This document shows positions 36,358 to 44,956 of a stretch of DNA of 52,224 nucleotides, one piece after another. Source of the stretch: a virus; IMG/VR virus record IMGVR_UViG_3300025674_000061, positions 1 to 52,224 of that record, one strand, 5' to 3'. How positions within the stretch are numbered: the first letter of the stretch is position 1; each line of letters starts with the position of its first letter. The position numbers and the translations under genes are program-made. The notes below the pieces were generated by a model. It searched no databases. It saw nothing but the letters and a program-made list of their open reading frames with translations, and was not told where the DNA came from.

Positions 36358-37045
36358 GTTTCTTCCTGATCGTAGCAATCTTCTTCATCACTTTCTTAAT
36401 CGTTGGTTTGACTGCTTTCAAAAGTATGTCTGCCAACGGTTTTGCTAGCAGTGCTGATGCAGTAGCAATCACAGCAACACCACCCACCTGAACAACCTGG
36501 CCACCACTAGGCAGTCCTGCTACTATCTGTTGAGGTAGTGGGACTGCTTCTGTTATCTGGACACACTCGTTGCCTATTAGTTTATATTCAACAACCTTCT
36601 TTCTAAATCCCTCCACCATTGTTCCTACAGGTTCCTTTGCTTCTTGTGCTGCTGTAGGACAATCTACCTTCGCAGTAGCAGGAGGAATTTTAGGTGTCGC
36701 TGGTAACTTGGGAGCTACGGGAGTTTTAGGTTGCCGTGTATCTACTCCCGAAGGTTTAGTAGGGATTATCTGTTCAGGTTCAAAGTTAATGGGATTGTAA
36801 CTGGGAACACCACTATCACAATAAGTGACCAATCCTCGCGAGTCATCTTGACCTAAGGTTTTAGATTTGCTGTTACTTTCGTGAGCTTCGACACAACCAG
36901 GCACGTCAACGATAGGCACACCAATATTTACCACTACAGGTGGTGCTAGTGGAGTTGATGTGTAATATTCGTCAGCAGTTATAACTCTCGGAATATCAAT
37001 ATCTCGGATATTGATATTGGGAGAAGTTATATTAGGAATCTCCAT
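36248..37045 (-). CDS. Virion-type or membrane-associated protein
   Basis: From the ATG at 37045 the product is 265 residues. The N-terminal half is Pro-rich (PKTPVAPKLPATPKIPPATA). The middle has VVQVGGVAVIATASALLAK, a hydrophobic segment of about 20 residues, and the C-terminus is strongly basic (KKVMKKIATIRKKPI and RKKKRKG). It is convergent with, and overlaps, the plus-strand gene at its 3' end by 110 bases. The start overlaps the upstream 39-residue gene as TGATG. Function unknown. Confidence 0.6.
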   Translation of the reverse strand: MEIPNITSPNINIRDIDIPRVITADEYYTSTPLAPPVVVNIGVPIVDVPGCVEAHESNSKSKTLGQDDSRGLVTYCDSGVPSYNPINFEPEQIIPTKPSGVDTRQPKTPVAPKLPATPKIPPATAKVDCPTAAQEAKEPVGTMVEGFRKKVVEYKLIGNECVQITEAVPLPQQIVAGLPSGGQVVQVGGVAVIATASALLAKPLADILLKAVKPTIKKVMKKIATIRKKPIPVLSSGERRAEQRQMNHAVRELRSVFPRKKKRKG

Positions 37046-37164
37046 CAATCATCATCAGTAAACAAATTCAAAATACCAGTCCAAATAGAATGAAAAAAGA
37101 CGTAAAGAAAGAAGGTTTCTGTTGCTTCTTTATTTGCTCTTTTCTTATAAGTCGATTGTGCCAT
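37045..37164 (-). CDS. 39-residue membrane peptide
   Basis: The frame starts at the ATG at 37164 and closes with TGA overlapping the next ATG. The product has a basic N-terminus (MAQSTYKKRANKEATE), a hydrophobic centre (TFFLYVFFHSIWTGILNLF) and a DDD tail. It is coupled to the gene downstream by TGATG. No family recognised. Confidence 0.52.
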   Translation of the reverse strand: MAQSTYKKRANKEATETFFLYVFFHSIWTGILNLFTDDD

Positions 37165-37189
37165 AAGTATAATAAAAAATTTTAATTAT

Positions 37190-37438
37190 TTAAGGAAGTT
37201 GAATTCCCCCAGGAACGGAAGGAACATCTCCACCAGTTGTACCTGGCATCTTAGGCATAGCAGATTCCAGCATCCCTGGGAGGGCACCAGCGACTGCTTC
37301 TGTTGCTGCCTTGGTAGCAGCAGTCTTTGCCTGATCGATCAGTGCATCTTTATTCAGAAGCACATAACCAGCGCCACCGATGAGGGCAGCAGATGTAAGA
37401 CCAGAGAGAAGAGCAATAGCGTTGATTAATTTTTGCAT
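37190..37438 (-). CDS. Small membrane-anchored Ala/Pro-rich protein
   Basis: The 82-residue product has an N-terminal span (NAIALLSGLTSAALIGGAGY) and a flexible Ala/Gly/Pro-rich tail (MPKMPGTTGGDVPSVPGG). I recognise no family. It lies in the run of short virion- or membrane-type genes before the baseplate-like block. Confidence 0.58.
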   Translation of the reverse strand: MQKLINAIALLSGLTSAALIGGAGYVLLNKDALIDQAKTAATKAATEAVAGALPGMLESAMPKMPGTTGGDVPSVPGGIQLP

Positions 37439-37439
37439 T

Positions 37440-37598
37440 TTATTTCTCGTTGAATGTTTTTTCTAAATCTTTCAACTCAGAATAATATTCACAAGGATAC
37501 TCCATGGTGATTGGATCATTATCCATCATTATATCGGTTCTACACATCCCATTACCAAGTTCCATGTGTCCAATAATAAACAGTGTCATTAGTAACAT
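37440..37598 (-). CDS. 52-residue hypothetical protein
   Basis: The product starts at the ATG at 37598: MLLMTLFIIGHMELGNGMCR followed by MEYPCEYYSELKDLEKTFN. The first ten residues are hydrophobic; two Cys may pair if exported. It ends one base before the next gene's start. No family recognised. Confidence 0.5.
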   Translation of the reverse strand: MLLMTLFIIGHMELGNGMCRTDIMMDNDPITMEYPCEYYSELKDLEKTFNEK

Positions 37599-37602
37599 TG
37601 TT

Positions 37603-38064
37603 CTATACCGTTGGCATTACAGGTGGCTCACCGTCCTTCTTAGGTGCGGTGGCAATTTGAATAGGTGCTTGTTCAATACGAATCGTTTGAGCAGGTGCTG
37701 TCTGTGCTGCTGCGGCAATCAGTTTCTCTAGATCTGCCTTAGAGACACCGCCGCCACCACCCATCTTCATCGTTCCATCACCAGACTTCTTCGCAGTCTG
37801 AACTCCAAAGGTAGCTAAGACCCCAGTGAAGACGGATGCGATGAAAGTAGGATCAAGTTTCTGCTCGGGAATACCAAGAGCAGGAGGTAGTTTGATGTAG
37901 GCAAGCGTAAGAATACCACCAGACCAGATAAGAATACCAAGTCTAACCATTGTGCTGATCGCTTCTAACTGACCTTCATGATCAGCAGCAGCATCCTTTA
38001 GTTTAGCAAACGGACCTTTCTTTTTCTCTTCCTCTTTCAGAGGTTCTTTTACTTCTTCGGGCAT
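37603..38064 (-). CDS. Two-span membrane protein, holin-like or virion-associated
   Basis: The 153-residue protein has a charged helical N-terminus (MPEEVKEPLKEEEKKKGPFA), two membrane-type segments (LGILIWSGGILTLAYIKLP and TFIASVFTGVLATFGVQTA), a Gly linker and a C-terminal helix (KADLEKLIAAAAQ). The hairpin topology is compatible with a holin or phage membrane protein, but there is no proof. A late-type box lies 24 bases upstream. Confidence 0.58.
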   Translation of the reverse strand: MPEEVKEPLKEEEKKKGPFAKLKDAAADHEGQLEAISTMVRLGILIWSGGILTLAYIKLPPALGIPEQKLDPTFIASVFTGVLATFGVQTAKKSGDGTMKMGGGGGVSKADLEKLIAAAAQTAPAQTIRIEQAPIQIATAPKKDGEPPVMPTV

Positions 38065-38086
38065 GATGAGCCATAATTAGGCTCTT

Positions 38087-38332
38087 CTATTTATTATAGA
38101 CGCCTCTTGGATATAGAAGACCTTTCTGTGGTCTCTTGGTTGGTATTGCACTACGTGGATCATCAACCTCTAAAGATCGGAATCCAATATCAATGTTACC
38201 AACATTAAGTGTTTGGTTAGTAGTTTTTACCTGATAAGAATATGGTATTTGATTATCATCTTGGAAATAAATTGTACTAGCTACTCCAGCCCTTGCTGTT
38301 TGTAGATCTGGAAAAGTATAGTCAGCAGCCAT
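38087..38332 (-). CDS. 81-residue virion-type hypothetical protein
   Basis: The product begins MAADYTFPDLQTARAGVAST and has TLNVGNIDIGFRSLEVDDPR. It overlaps the end of the large upstream gene as TGATG and likely forms part of the same complex. No family recognised. Confidence 0.6.
   Translation of the reverse strand: MAADYTFPDLQTARAGVASTIYFQDDNQIPYSYQVKTTNQTLNVGNIDIGFRSLEVDDPRSAIPTKRPQKGLLYPRGVYNK
38088..38095 (-). promoter_or_regulatory. T4-type late promoter box
   Basis: AATAAATA on the minus strand, 24 bases upstream of the two-span membrane protein's ATG at 38064. Confidence 0.52.
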
Positions 38333-40305
38333 CAGACCTTCCTCGCACAGAATAGAATTCCTCTAGTGATATTATCAGATGTCATGTTGTAAGAACCCGA
38401 GATCACTGTGTAAACTTCAGAGGGACTTAGAGTAATGGTATCGCCCTGTTGGATATTAGCATTAACTGCATTATAGTTGAAGTTAATGAATACAAAATCA
38501 TCAGGAATATAATATGGGACAGGCATCATCTTTACAGATAATGGAATTCCTTTAATAACTGCGTTGAAATCAGCATCAGCCGATAGTGAATAAGACTTAT
38601 CTGCTTGGTTGTTATACCAATATCCTCCACTCTTATATGGATAGTTGGTTCTACTTCTATGGTAGAATGCAACATCACTAGAAGTATATGTTTCGTCCAA
38701 TGTAGAACATTGATACTTGGTATCAAAATATCTCATATTATCTGTATAATTTAAATTACCATTCACAGTTTGATTGTATCCAAATTCAGCAGTTCCAACC
38801 GCTGGGGTGGAGTTGTAAGCTTGTCTCTGAGTACCCGCAGTAAAAGTTCTAAATGTAATGTATGGTAAACTTGAACTTGTATTGGTTTCTGTAAAAATCT
38901 GAGTATGTCCACCAAGGAAAACATAATCTAGATCCCAAATATCAGTTACAAATTTATGAGTAAACCATGTGCCATAAGTATTGCCATTAATATTTGTAGC
39001 AGATAAAGTTGGTGCTCTGAATGAGAACACTGCAAAGTTGGGGTCTAGTGAAGATCTGAAAACATTCAAATCTAATTGATACTGAGTATTGTTTCCAGTA
39101 GTAATTGCTCCACTTGATGCAGATGTGTTATTAACAGATGAAGCAAAGTCGATAATACCAGGATACGTTGTTTCACTCCCAAAATTCATATCAGTATCGG
39201 GGATGGGATAAGACTGGTTTACGTTAAATGGGCCATTACCCGCTACATCCAGATAAGGGATACCAGCATATCTATGTCCATATCCATGACCGTGATATAC
39301 ATCCTTATTATTTCCTGCATCAGAATAATCATGAGGGAAATAGTAAGGAGCTGCTGCATACAAGACACGACTAGTTTCGTTAGGCATGATATAACCTTGG
39401 TAGGTAACTCCCTTCTTCTTGCCAGATTGAATTACATTTCTAACAACACCCCAAGGATAAGTTCCCTGATAACCACCAAAATCGTGTTTGTCATAGAACC
39501 CCGTAGTAAGTCCAACTGTAGGATATGTTATGTCTCCAGCTGAGGCTTCCTGTACAACCAGTCTTGCATAGTCAGCGTAGTCGCCATCATCAACAACTCT
39601 ATACTCACCAGCTTGACCCACTAATGGAGTCCAGATCATAGTCTCCCCATTATCCGCGCCCTGATTAGTTACATTGGCGACTTTATTAGTGTTATTAGAG
39701 GTAGTGTCATAGGTGTTATTGATTATCTGAAGATCATACGCACTACTTCCCATCTCATTAAAGAATGTAATCGTGTCGCCTTCTTTAATGGTAATGGTTG
39801 GTTCAGAAGTTCCATCACTATTAACAGCACCATTTCTATCTTGACCAGCCCAAGCTCTATAATTGCCGTTAATAGTTACTGTAATTGCATACCCAACTCC
39901 ATTGGCAATTGTAGAGTGTACATATGGTTTGAGAACCAGATTAGTTGCACCATTTAACTGACCACCAATATCATTAGCGGAGATAGTTATAGTTTCTCTT
40001 CCAGTGTATCCGATTCCAGGACTATTAACTACGACCCATACATTACTATTATATCTCGATACTTGGAACATTGCTCCAGTTCCCAGTCCGCTCGATACAC
40101 CTTCTACCTCATAAGTACGAGAGATATTATTATTGGGATTTCCACCACCAGCAAAAGTAGTTATACCTACGATATGTCCGCCAGCATCCTGGGAATGCCA
40201 ACCCAACCAAGTATGTGCATCTTCAATCAGATCAATGACATCATTTCCGTTCCAGGTTGCAACGTCTAGTATATTTGTTTTAAAGACTGCTGTTGTAATT
40301 GCCAT
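38332..40305 (-). CDS. Large virion-type protein with cupredoxin-like segment
   Basis: The 657-residue protein begins MAITTAVFKTNILDVATWNG. Around residues 170-255 it has TITIKEGDTITFFNEMGSSA, then WTPLVGQAGEYRVVDDGD, resembling a cupredoxin-type beta sandwich but without obvious copper ligands. The rest is beta-rich with many Tyr (for example YGHRYAGIPYLDVAGNG). There is no signal peptide. The location between the fibre-like gene and small virion genes supports a tail or whisker component. Function unproven. Confidence 0.65.
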   Translation of the reverse strand: MAITTAVFKTNILDVATWNGNDVIDLIEDAHTWLGWHSQDAGGHIVGITTFAGGGNPNNNISRTYEVEGVSSGLGTGAMFQVSRYNSNVWVVVNSPGIGYTGRETITISANDIGGQLNGATNLVLKPYVHSTIANGVGYAITVTINGNYRAWAGQDRNGAVNSDGTSEPTITIKEGDTITFFNEMGSSAYDLQIINNTYDTTSNNTNKVANVTNQGADNGETMIWTPLVGQAGEYRVVDDGDYADYARLVVQEASAGDITYPTVGLTTGFYDKHDFGGYQGTYPWGVVRNVIQSGKKKGVTYQGYIMPNETSRVLYAAAPYYFPHDYSDAGNNKDVYHGHGYGHRYAGIPYLDVAGNGPFNVNQSYPIPDTDMNFGSETTYPGIIDFASSVNNTSASSGAITTGNNTQYQLDLNVFRSSLDPNFAVFSFRAPTLSATNINGNTYGTWFTHKFVTDIWDLDYVFLGGHTQIFTETNTSSSLPYITFRTFTAGTQRQAYNSTPAVGTAEFGYNQTVNGNLNYTDNMRYFDTKYQCSTLDETYTSSDVAFYHRSRTNYPYKSGGYWYNNQADKSYSLSADADFNAVIKGIPLSVKMMPVPYYIPDDFVFINFNYNAVNANIQQGDTITLSPSEVYTVISGSYNMTSDNITRGILFCARKV

Positions 40306-40312
40306 TGTATCC

Positions 40313-43300
40313 TTATGCCTCCAGTTGAAGAATTGTTAGATAAGCGGTTACCGACTGGGTAGAACCTGAAAGATTTTGAATTGATGCGTAGATTGTAGTG
40401 TCTGGAGGTTCGTTTAAGTTACCACCCAGTACGAATGGACTCATGATTTGGGATGTAGATAATCCAGTCGTTACTACCTCGGCAATAACTCCACTGCCTG
40501 GCAGTGGATCTTCACCAACACTTCTAGATGCATCCGCAGTTCTAGATGCACTATCAGTATATAGTCTCAACCAAGCCGATGTGGACAATCCGACCTTCAT
40601 CAGCGAGTATGCTTTAAATCCAATAATGTCAGTATTACCAATAGCGGTGTTAGCAATGACCGTTGTCACTCCTACCTTCACCAGTCTCTGTCTCAGGGAT
40701 CCACCAGATGCAGAGACCGTCGCAATGCCAGACGCGGCATCATAATCAACGTCAATACCAGTACCGAAGTCAAGAGTCTTCGCAGTTCCAGCGTTGACCC
40801 CATCATCCTCAACGACCACACCCTCACCAGATGCGTTAACGTTGAGTAGATTGGAACCATCAATTGCGGGTAGAGCACCCGTTAATTGACCCGCAGGAAG
40901 ACCTGTAAGACCCGCCGCAGATCCAGCGAAGGATGTTGCGGTAACGACTCCAGTGACCTCTGCACCACCCTCAGAGAGGGTTACGGCAGTACCTACATAT
41001 GCTCTCTGACCAAGAGTACTTTCACCATCTACCTGAAGGTTTCTGTAGATTCTTACTAGTCTGTCTGGGTTTCCACCAGCACTATAGATTCTCAGTGCAT
41101 CCTTCTGTAGAGAAGGAATACCTGGGTCAGTTGTCCTAAAGAGAATACTACCAATCTCACCTGGGGAATCTGTGCCCTCAAAGTTAGTAATCTCTAAAGT
41201 CTTGGTAAGTGTTTCGTATGCAATCCTAGACTTGTCAGAGAGGAAGTTAATCGTAGATGCAACAGAAATACGATCACCAAACTCAGATGTTCCTTCTACA
41301 GTTAGGTTACTGTATAGGTGAACGTTTGCAGTAGTGTTGATTCCAACTCCACCATTACTCCAGTAGTTTGGAGCACCCGTGATAGAAGCGATACCACCAG
41401 CAAGAGAAGCAGTGATATTTTCACCGAAGTTCATCGTGGCAGCAACACCCAATACGGTATTGTTCTCTCTGATTTCTACACCAGATCCAACTGCCGTAAC
41501 GCCAGTCAAAAGAGAACCATCAATTGCAGGTAGTTGACCAGTGAGGTTTGCTGCGTCAAAAGATCCATGGAAACCAGTTGCAGAAACAATACCAGCAACG
41601 TTCAGTGCCTCATGCAATACAGTAGTATTGATACCACACTTACCAGTACTATCGAAGTACTGTCTTACAGTCCCAGAACCATCGGAAAGAACGATGTTGT
41701 AATCGCTCGTTCTAATATCAATATCATAGTTGTTACCAAGAAAAGATCCAATGACGACATTGTAGTCTCCAGTTGTTATGTTTTGTCCCGCTCTATCACC
41801 TAGACCGATGTTGTATCCACCAGTGGTGACTTGGTAAAGAGCATACTCTCCATACCCTAGGTTATGTCCAGGGGATCCAGATTGAACAGAAGCAAGAGTA
41901 TTGTCACCAATACCAATGTTTCTTTGAGATCCAGTCCCAAGAGAGTTGTTTCCTATTTTTATATTTGCAGTTCCAGGTATCTGAATATGACCACCTGTCA
42001 GTGTAGAGACACCAGAGACACTAAAGTAAGTAGATTTTAAAACACCCTCAATACTTGTCTGCCCCTTGACCTGAAGTTGCAGTTCTCCAGGAGCAAGAGT
42101 AGTACCAATACCAACAGAAGCAGTGGTTCCAATACCAAGAACACCAGATGTCCAGGCACCGTCTCCCGACCCTGAGGAGGAGATGGTAGCGATACCACCT
42201 GTGACTTCAATGAGGGTGTTTGCACCTGCTTGTAGGGACGTTATGACACCTGTCAGTCTTGAACCATCGCCAAGATAAGATCCGAATACGGTGACACCTA
42301 TACCAATAGTCTCAAACTTCTTCGTTACGCCATCATATAGTTCTACAGATCCACCAGGGATGAATCTTGCAACAGCATTATTACTATTATCTCTGATACT
42401 GACTGGGTTACCAGACTGAGTTACAAACTCCGATCCATTGTAGAACTGATTGACTTCCTGACCAAATCCATACTTGACCTTGATATTATTATCAAGAAGA
42501 ATACTACCAACAGACGTAGGACTAATGGTGATATTACCATAAACAGTCAATGCTTCTGTGGCAGTGGTTGTACCAATACCAACAGAAGATACGGTGTTAA
42601 TTCCAGTAGTATTCTTGGACCAGTATCCTGTTCCGAGACCCGCTACAATGTTGGTCAGTGCGATAGAAACGTTAGTAATAGAAGAGATCTTACCATTACC
42701 ATCAACTACAATCTGAGGGACTGTAGAATCATTACCATATGTTCCAGGACTTGCACCAGTAAGATTCGTAAGAGCACCACCATTGCCAAAGAATTGTGTG
42801 GCAGTAACAACTCCACTCAGATTGAGACTTGCATTGCCATCTAGTGAGTCCGCAATGTCCGCTCTATTTGCTCTTGGTGCAACAACCTGTTGAGAGTAGG
42901 AAAGGATAGACCAACTATCACCATCAATACCTACAATCCAGTCACCAGAGTAGACACTAGAAATCCCAGGGTTAGTGTACGTTGCAATACCAACGTCAGC
43001 ACCACCCTTAGATACGATGAAGTAATCACCAGTATTAATACCGACGCTAGGAAGTGTCAGACCGATTCCAAGTCCTGGTCTTCCTTGACCTACAATAGTC
43101 AGACCAGTTACTACACCCGCAACGGCATCATAGAAACCTACAATGTTTAGGTTGGTTCCCAATGAATTGATTTGCGCTTGCAGAACTCCTACATCAACAG
43201 AGGTAGAAATTCCAGTCAGTTGAGATCCATCACCCCTGAAGGAGGTTGCAGTAACAATACCACCAACAACAGTGATACCATTGGCATCAACAGTTTTCGT

Positions 43301-43597
43301 CAAGAACCCAGTATCATTTGTGAACTGGGAGAGTGCTGTTGGAGTATTAGTTAGATTTAGATAGTTTCTATAATAAGATGGTAACTGATTATCAAAGTAT
43401 ACTGCATTGGTAGCAATACCTGATATGTCAGAATACCTTGCGGTATCGAGTCCTGTAATGGGGGTTAAGCCTGTGCCATCACCTAGCGTATTATAAATCT
43501 CGGTAAAGTTTTGGTTTACCTTGATAGCCCCCTGTCTCAGGGTATCTCCCGTACCGTCGTTACTGGCAGCTCCAGTATTGATTAACTGAATAGGCAT
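40313..43597 (-). CDS. Fibre-like repetitive virion protein (copy B)
   Basis: The 1094-residue protein opens with the same module as copy A (NDGTGDTLRQGAIKVNQNFT, EIYNTLGDG) and has repeats such as VTATSFRGDGSQLTGI and GSLLTGVTAVGSGVEIREN. Residues around 560-620 (IKIGNNSLGTGSQRNIGIGD, NTLASVQSGSPGHNLGYGE) resemble the trimeric YadA-like head repeats found in fibre proteins. The C-terminus is unique. It is encoded on the opposite strand to copy A. A late-type box lies 28 bases upstream. Confidence 0.78.
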   Translation of the reverse strand: MPIQLINTGAASNDGTGDTLRQGAIKVNQNFTEIYNTLGDGTGLTPITGLDTARYSDISGIATNAVYFDNQLPSYYRNYLNLTNTPTALSQFTNDTGFLTKTVDANGITVVGGIVTATSFRGDGSQLTGISTSVDVGVLQAQINSLGTNLNIVGFYDAVAGVVTGLTIVGQGRPGLGIGLTLPSVGINTGDYFIVSKGGADVGIATYTNPGISSVYSGDWIVGIDGDSWSILSYSQQVVAPRANRADIADSLDGNASLNLSGVVTATQFFGNGGALTNLTGASPGTYGNDSTVPQIVVDGNGKISSITNVSIALTNIVAGLGTGYWSKNTTGINTVSSVGIGTTTATEALTVYGNITISPTSVGSILLDNNIKVKYGFGQEVNQFYNGSEFVTQSGNPVSIRDNSNNAVARFIPGGSVELYDGVTKKFETIGIGVTVFGSYLGDGSRLTGVITSLQAGANTLIEVTGGIATISSSGSGDGAWTSGVLGIGTTASVGIGTTLAPGELQLQVKGQTSIEGVLKSTYFSVSGVSTLTGGHIQIPGTANIKIGNNSLGTGSQRNIGIGDNTLASVQSGSPGHNLGYGEYALYQVTTGGYNIGLGDRAGQNITTGDYNVVIGSFLGNNYDIDIRTSDYNIVLSDGSGTVRQYFDSTGKCGINTTVLHEALNVAGIVSATGFHGSFDAANLTGQLPAIDGSLLTGVTAVGSGVEIRENNTVLGVAATMNFGENITASLAGGIASITGAPNYWSNGGVGINTTANVHLYSNLTVEGTSEFGDRISVASTINFLSDKSRIAYETLTKTLEITNFEGTDSPGEIGSILFRTTDPGIPSLQKDALRIYSAGGNPDRLVRIYRNLQVDGESTLGQRAYVGTAVTLSEGGAEVTGVVTATSFAGSAAGLTGLPAGQLTGALPAIDGSNLLNVNASGEGVVVEDDGVNAGTAKTLDFGTGIDVDYDAASGIATVSASGGSLRQRLVKVGVTTVIANTAIGNTDIIGFKAYSLMKVGLSTSAWLRLYTDSASRTADASRSVGEDPLPGSGVIAEVVTTGLSTSQIMSPFVLGGNLNEPPDTTIYASIQNLSGSTQSVTAYLTILQLEA

Positions 43598-43624
43598 TAT
43601 CGACAGGGATTAACACATATAAAG

Positions 43625-43632
43625 TATTTATC
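43625..43632 (-). promoter_or_regulatory. T4-type late promoter box
   Basis: GATAAATA on the minus strand, 28 bases upstream of the copy B ATG. It overlaps the stop codon of the 50-residue gene upstream. Confidence 0.52.
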
Positions 43633-43783
43633 ACCCTGTCTTTCGGAGGTACTTGAATTTAAGTGCTTGTATCATCCAAGCTTGAGATAAACTCTTGGGT
43701 CCATAGAGAAGTATTTCTACCTCTTTGTCCCCAAGAGTAGGATCACTTAGAGCTAATTTTTTCCACTCTGGAAGTTGAGTCAT
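43631..43783 (-). CDS. 50-residue hypothetical protein downstream of nrdB
   Basis: The ATG at 43783 overlaps the nrdB stop (TAATG), implying coupled translation. The product reads MTQLPEWKKLALSDPTLGDK, then SLSQAWMIQALKFKYLRKTG. It is helical and basic at the end. No family recognised. Confidence 0.55.
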   Translation of the reverse strand: MTQLPEWKKLALSDPTLGDKEVEILLYGPKSLSQAWMIQALKFKYLRKTG

Positions 43784-44913
43784 TAGAGTTTGAATCCTGA
43801 GAAAGCATCCTTTGTAAGATCTTGTTTAATTCCACCCACTACATAAGATTCTACTTCAGTCTCTTGTGGTGCAACTTGCAAACCTTTAGAAGAAATCCAA
43901 TGTTCAGTCCAAGGAAGTGGATTGTTCTTTGCTGGAATATCAAAGATAGGTTTCAATCCAATCGCCTTCATGCGACGATTAGCAATCCATTCCACATACT
44001 GAATCAAAAGTTTATCATTAAGACCAATCATACTACCATCTTTGAAAAGGTATTGGGCCCATTCCTTTTCCTCTTCAACAGCCTTTCTGAACATATCAAT
44101 GACGTTCTCTTCTTCCTCTTTAGCAATCTGCAACATGTCAGGATCATCACCATCCTTCCACTTATTCATGATGTTCTGAGTCAGGACTAAGTGTTGGTTT
44201 TCGTCCCTGGCGATAAGAGAAATGATCTTTGCCGATCCTTCCATGAGCTTAAGTTCACCAAAAGCGAACGAGCACGCGAAGGAGACATAGAATCTAATTC
44301 CCTCCAGAATGTTGACGTTTGCGACTGCTCGATAGAGTTTTCGTTTGAGTTCATAGAGTTCGTTTTGTGCATTAGGAACCCCGTCTAGATAATGCTCCCA
44401 CATTGGACCAGACCCAAAGTTCTGTGCGGCATTAATGAATTCATTATAGGATTTCGTGACTGATTCAGCTCTAGAGAGGATCTTCTGATCATCAAGAATG
44501 GTGTCGAAGACTTCAGTAGGATCTGGATATACATTCTTGATGATATATGTATAAGAACGAGAATGTATGAGTTCCATAAATTCCCATGCAGTCATAGCCG
44601 CTTCAAGTTCTGGAAGAGAACAATATGGAATAAAAGCCATTCCAGGACCACGACCCTGAACACTATCCAAAAGAATCTGATACTTTAGGTTAGACGTAAA
44701 GATATGTTTCTGTTCATCCCTCAAAGATTGATAGTCAGCTCTATCTTTTTGTAGAGAGACTTCCTCTGGTCTCCAGAAGTATCCAAGTTGTTGTTGAGTC
44801 AGTTTATCAAAGACAGGATACTTATAAGAATCGTATCTTTGAACTCCTAAAGGAGCACCGAAGAACATCGGTTGCTTCTTTAGGTTTACTTTGTTCTTAT
44901 TGAATACCGTCAT
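43783..44913 (-). CDS. nrdB: Ribonucleotide reductase, class Ia beta subunit
   Basis: I start at the ATG at 44913 (376 residues) because MTVFNKNKVNLKKQPMFFGA aligns with the T4 NrdB N-terminus; a GTG at 44976 would add 21 residues. The di-iron/tyrosyl-radical residues are present: Asp83 (LLDSVQGR), Glu114 and His117 (MELIHSR) and Tyr121 (SRSYTY). NrdB houses the radical that drives ribonucleotide reduction by NrdA. It lies 43 bases downstream of nrdA, forming an nrdA-nrdB operon as in T4-like cyanophages. Confidence 0.96.
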   Translation of the reverse strand: MTVFNKNKVNLKKQPMFFGAPLGVQRYDSYKYPVFDKLTQQQLGYFWRPEEVSLQKDRADYQSLRDEQKHIFTSNLKYQILLDSVQGRGPGMAFIPYCSLPELEAAMTAWEFMELIHSRSYTYIIKNVYPDPTEVFDTILDDQKILSRAESVTKSYNEFINAAQNFGSGPMWEHYLDGVPNAQNELYELKRKLYRAVANVNILEGIRFYVSFACSFAFGELKLMEGSAKIISLIARDENQHLVLTQNIMNKWKDGDDPDMLQIAKEEEENVIDMFRKAVEEEKEWAQYLFKDGSMIGLNDKLLIQYVEWIANRRMKAIGLKPIFDIPAKNNPLPWTEHWISSKGLQVAPQETEVESYVVGGIKQDLTKDAFSGFKL

Positions 44914-44956
44914 TCCCTCAGGGAGATGAGCAATGGTATCTTTCTTTGATTGTTCT

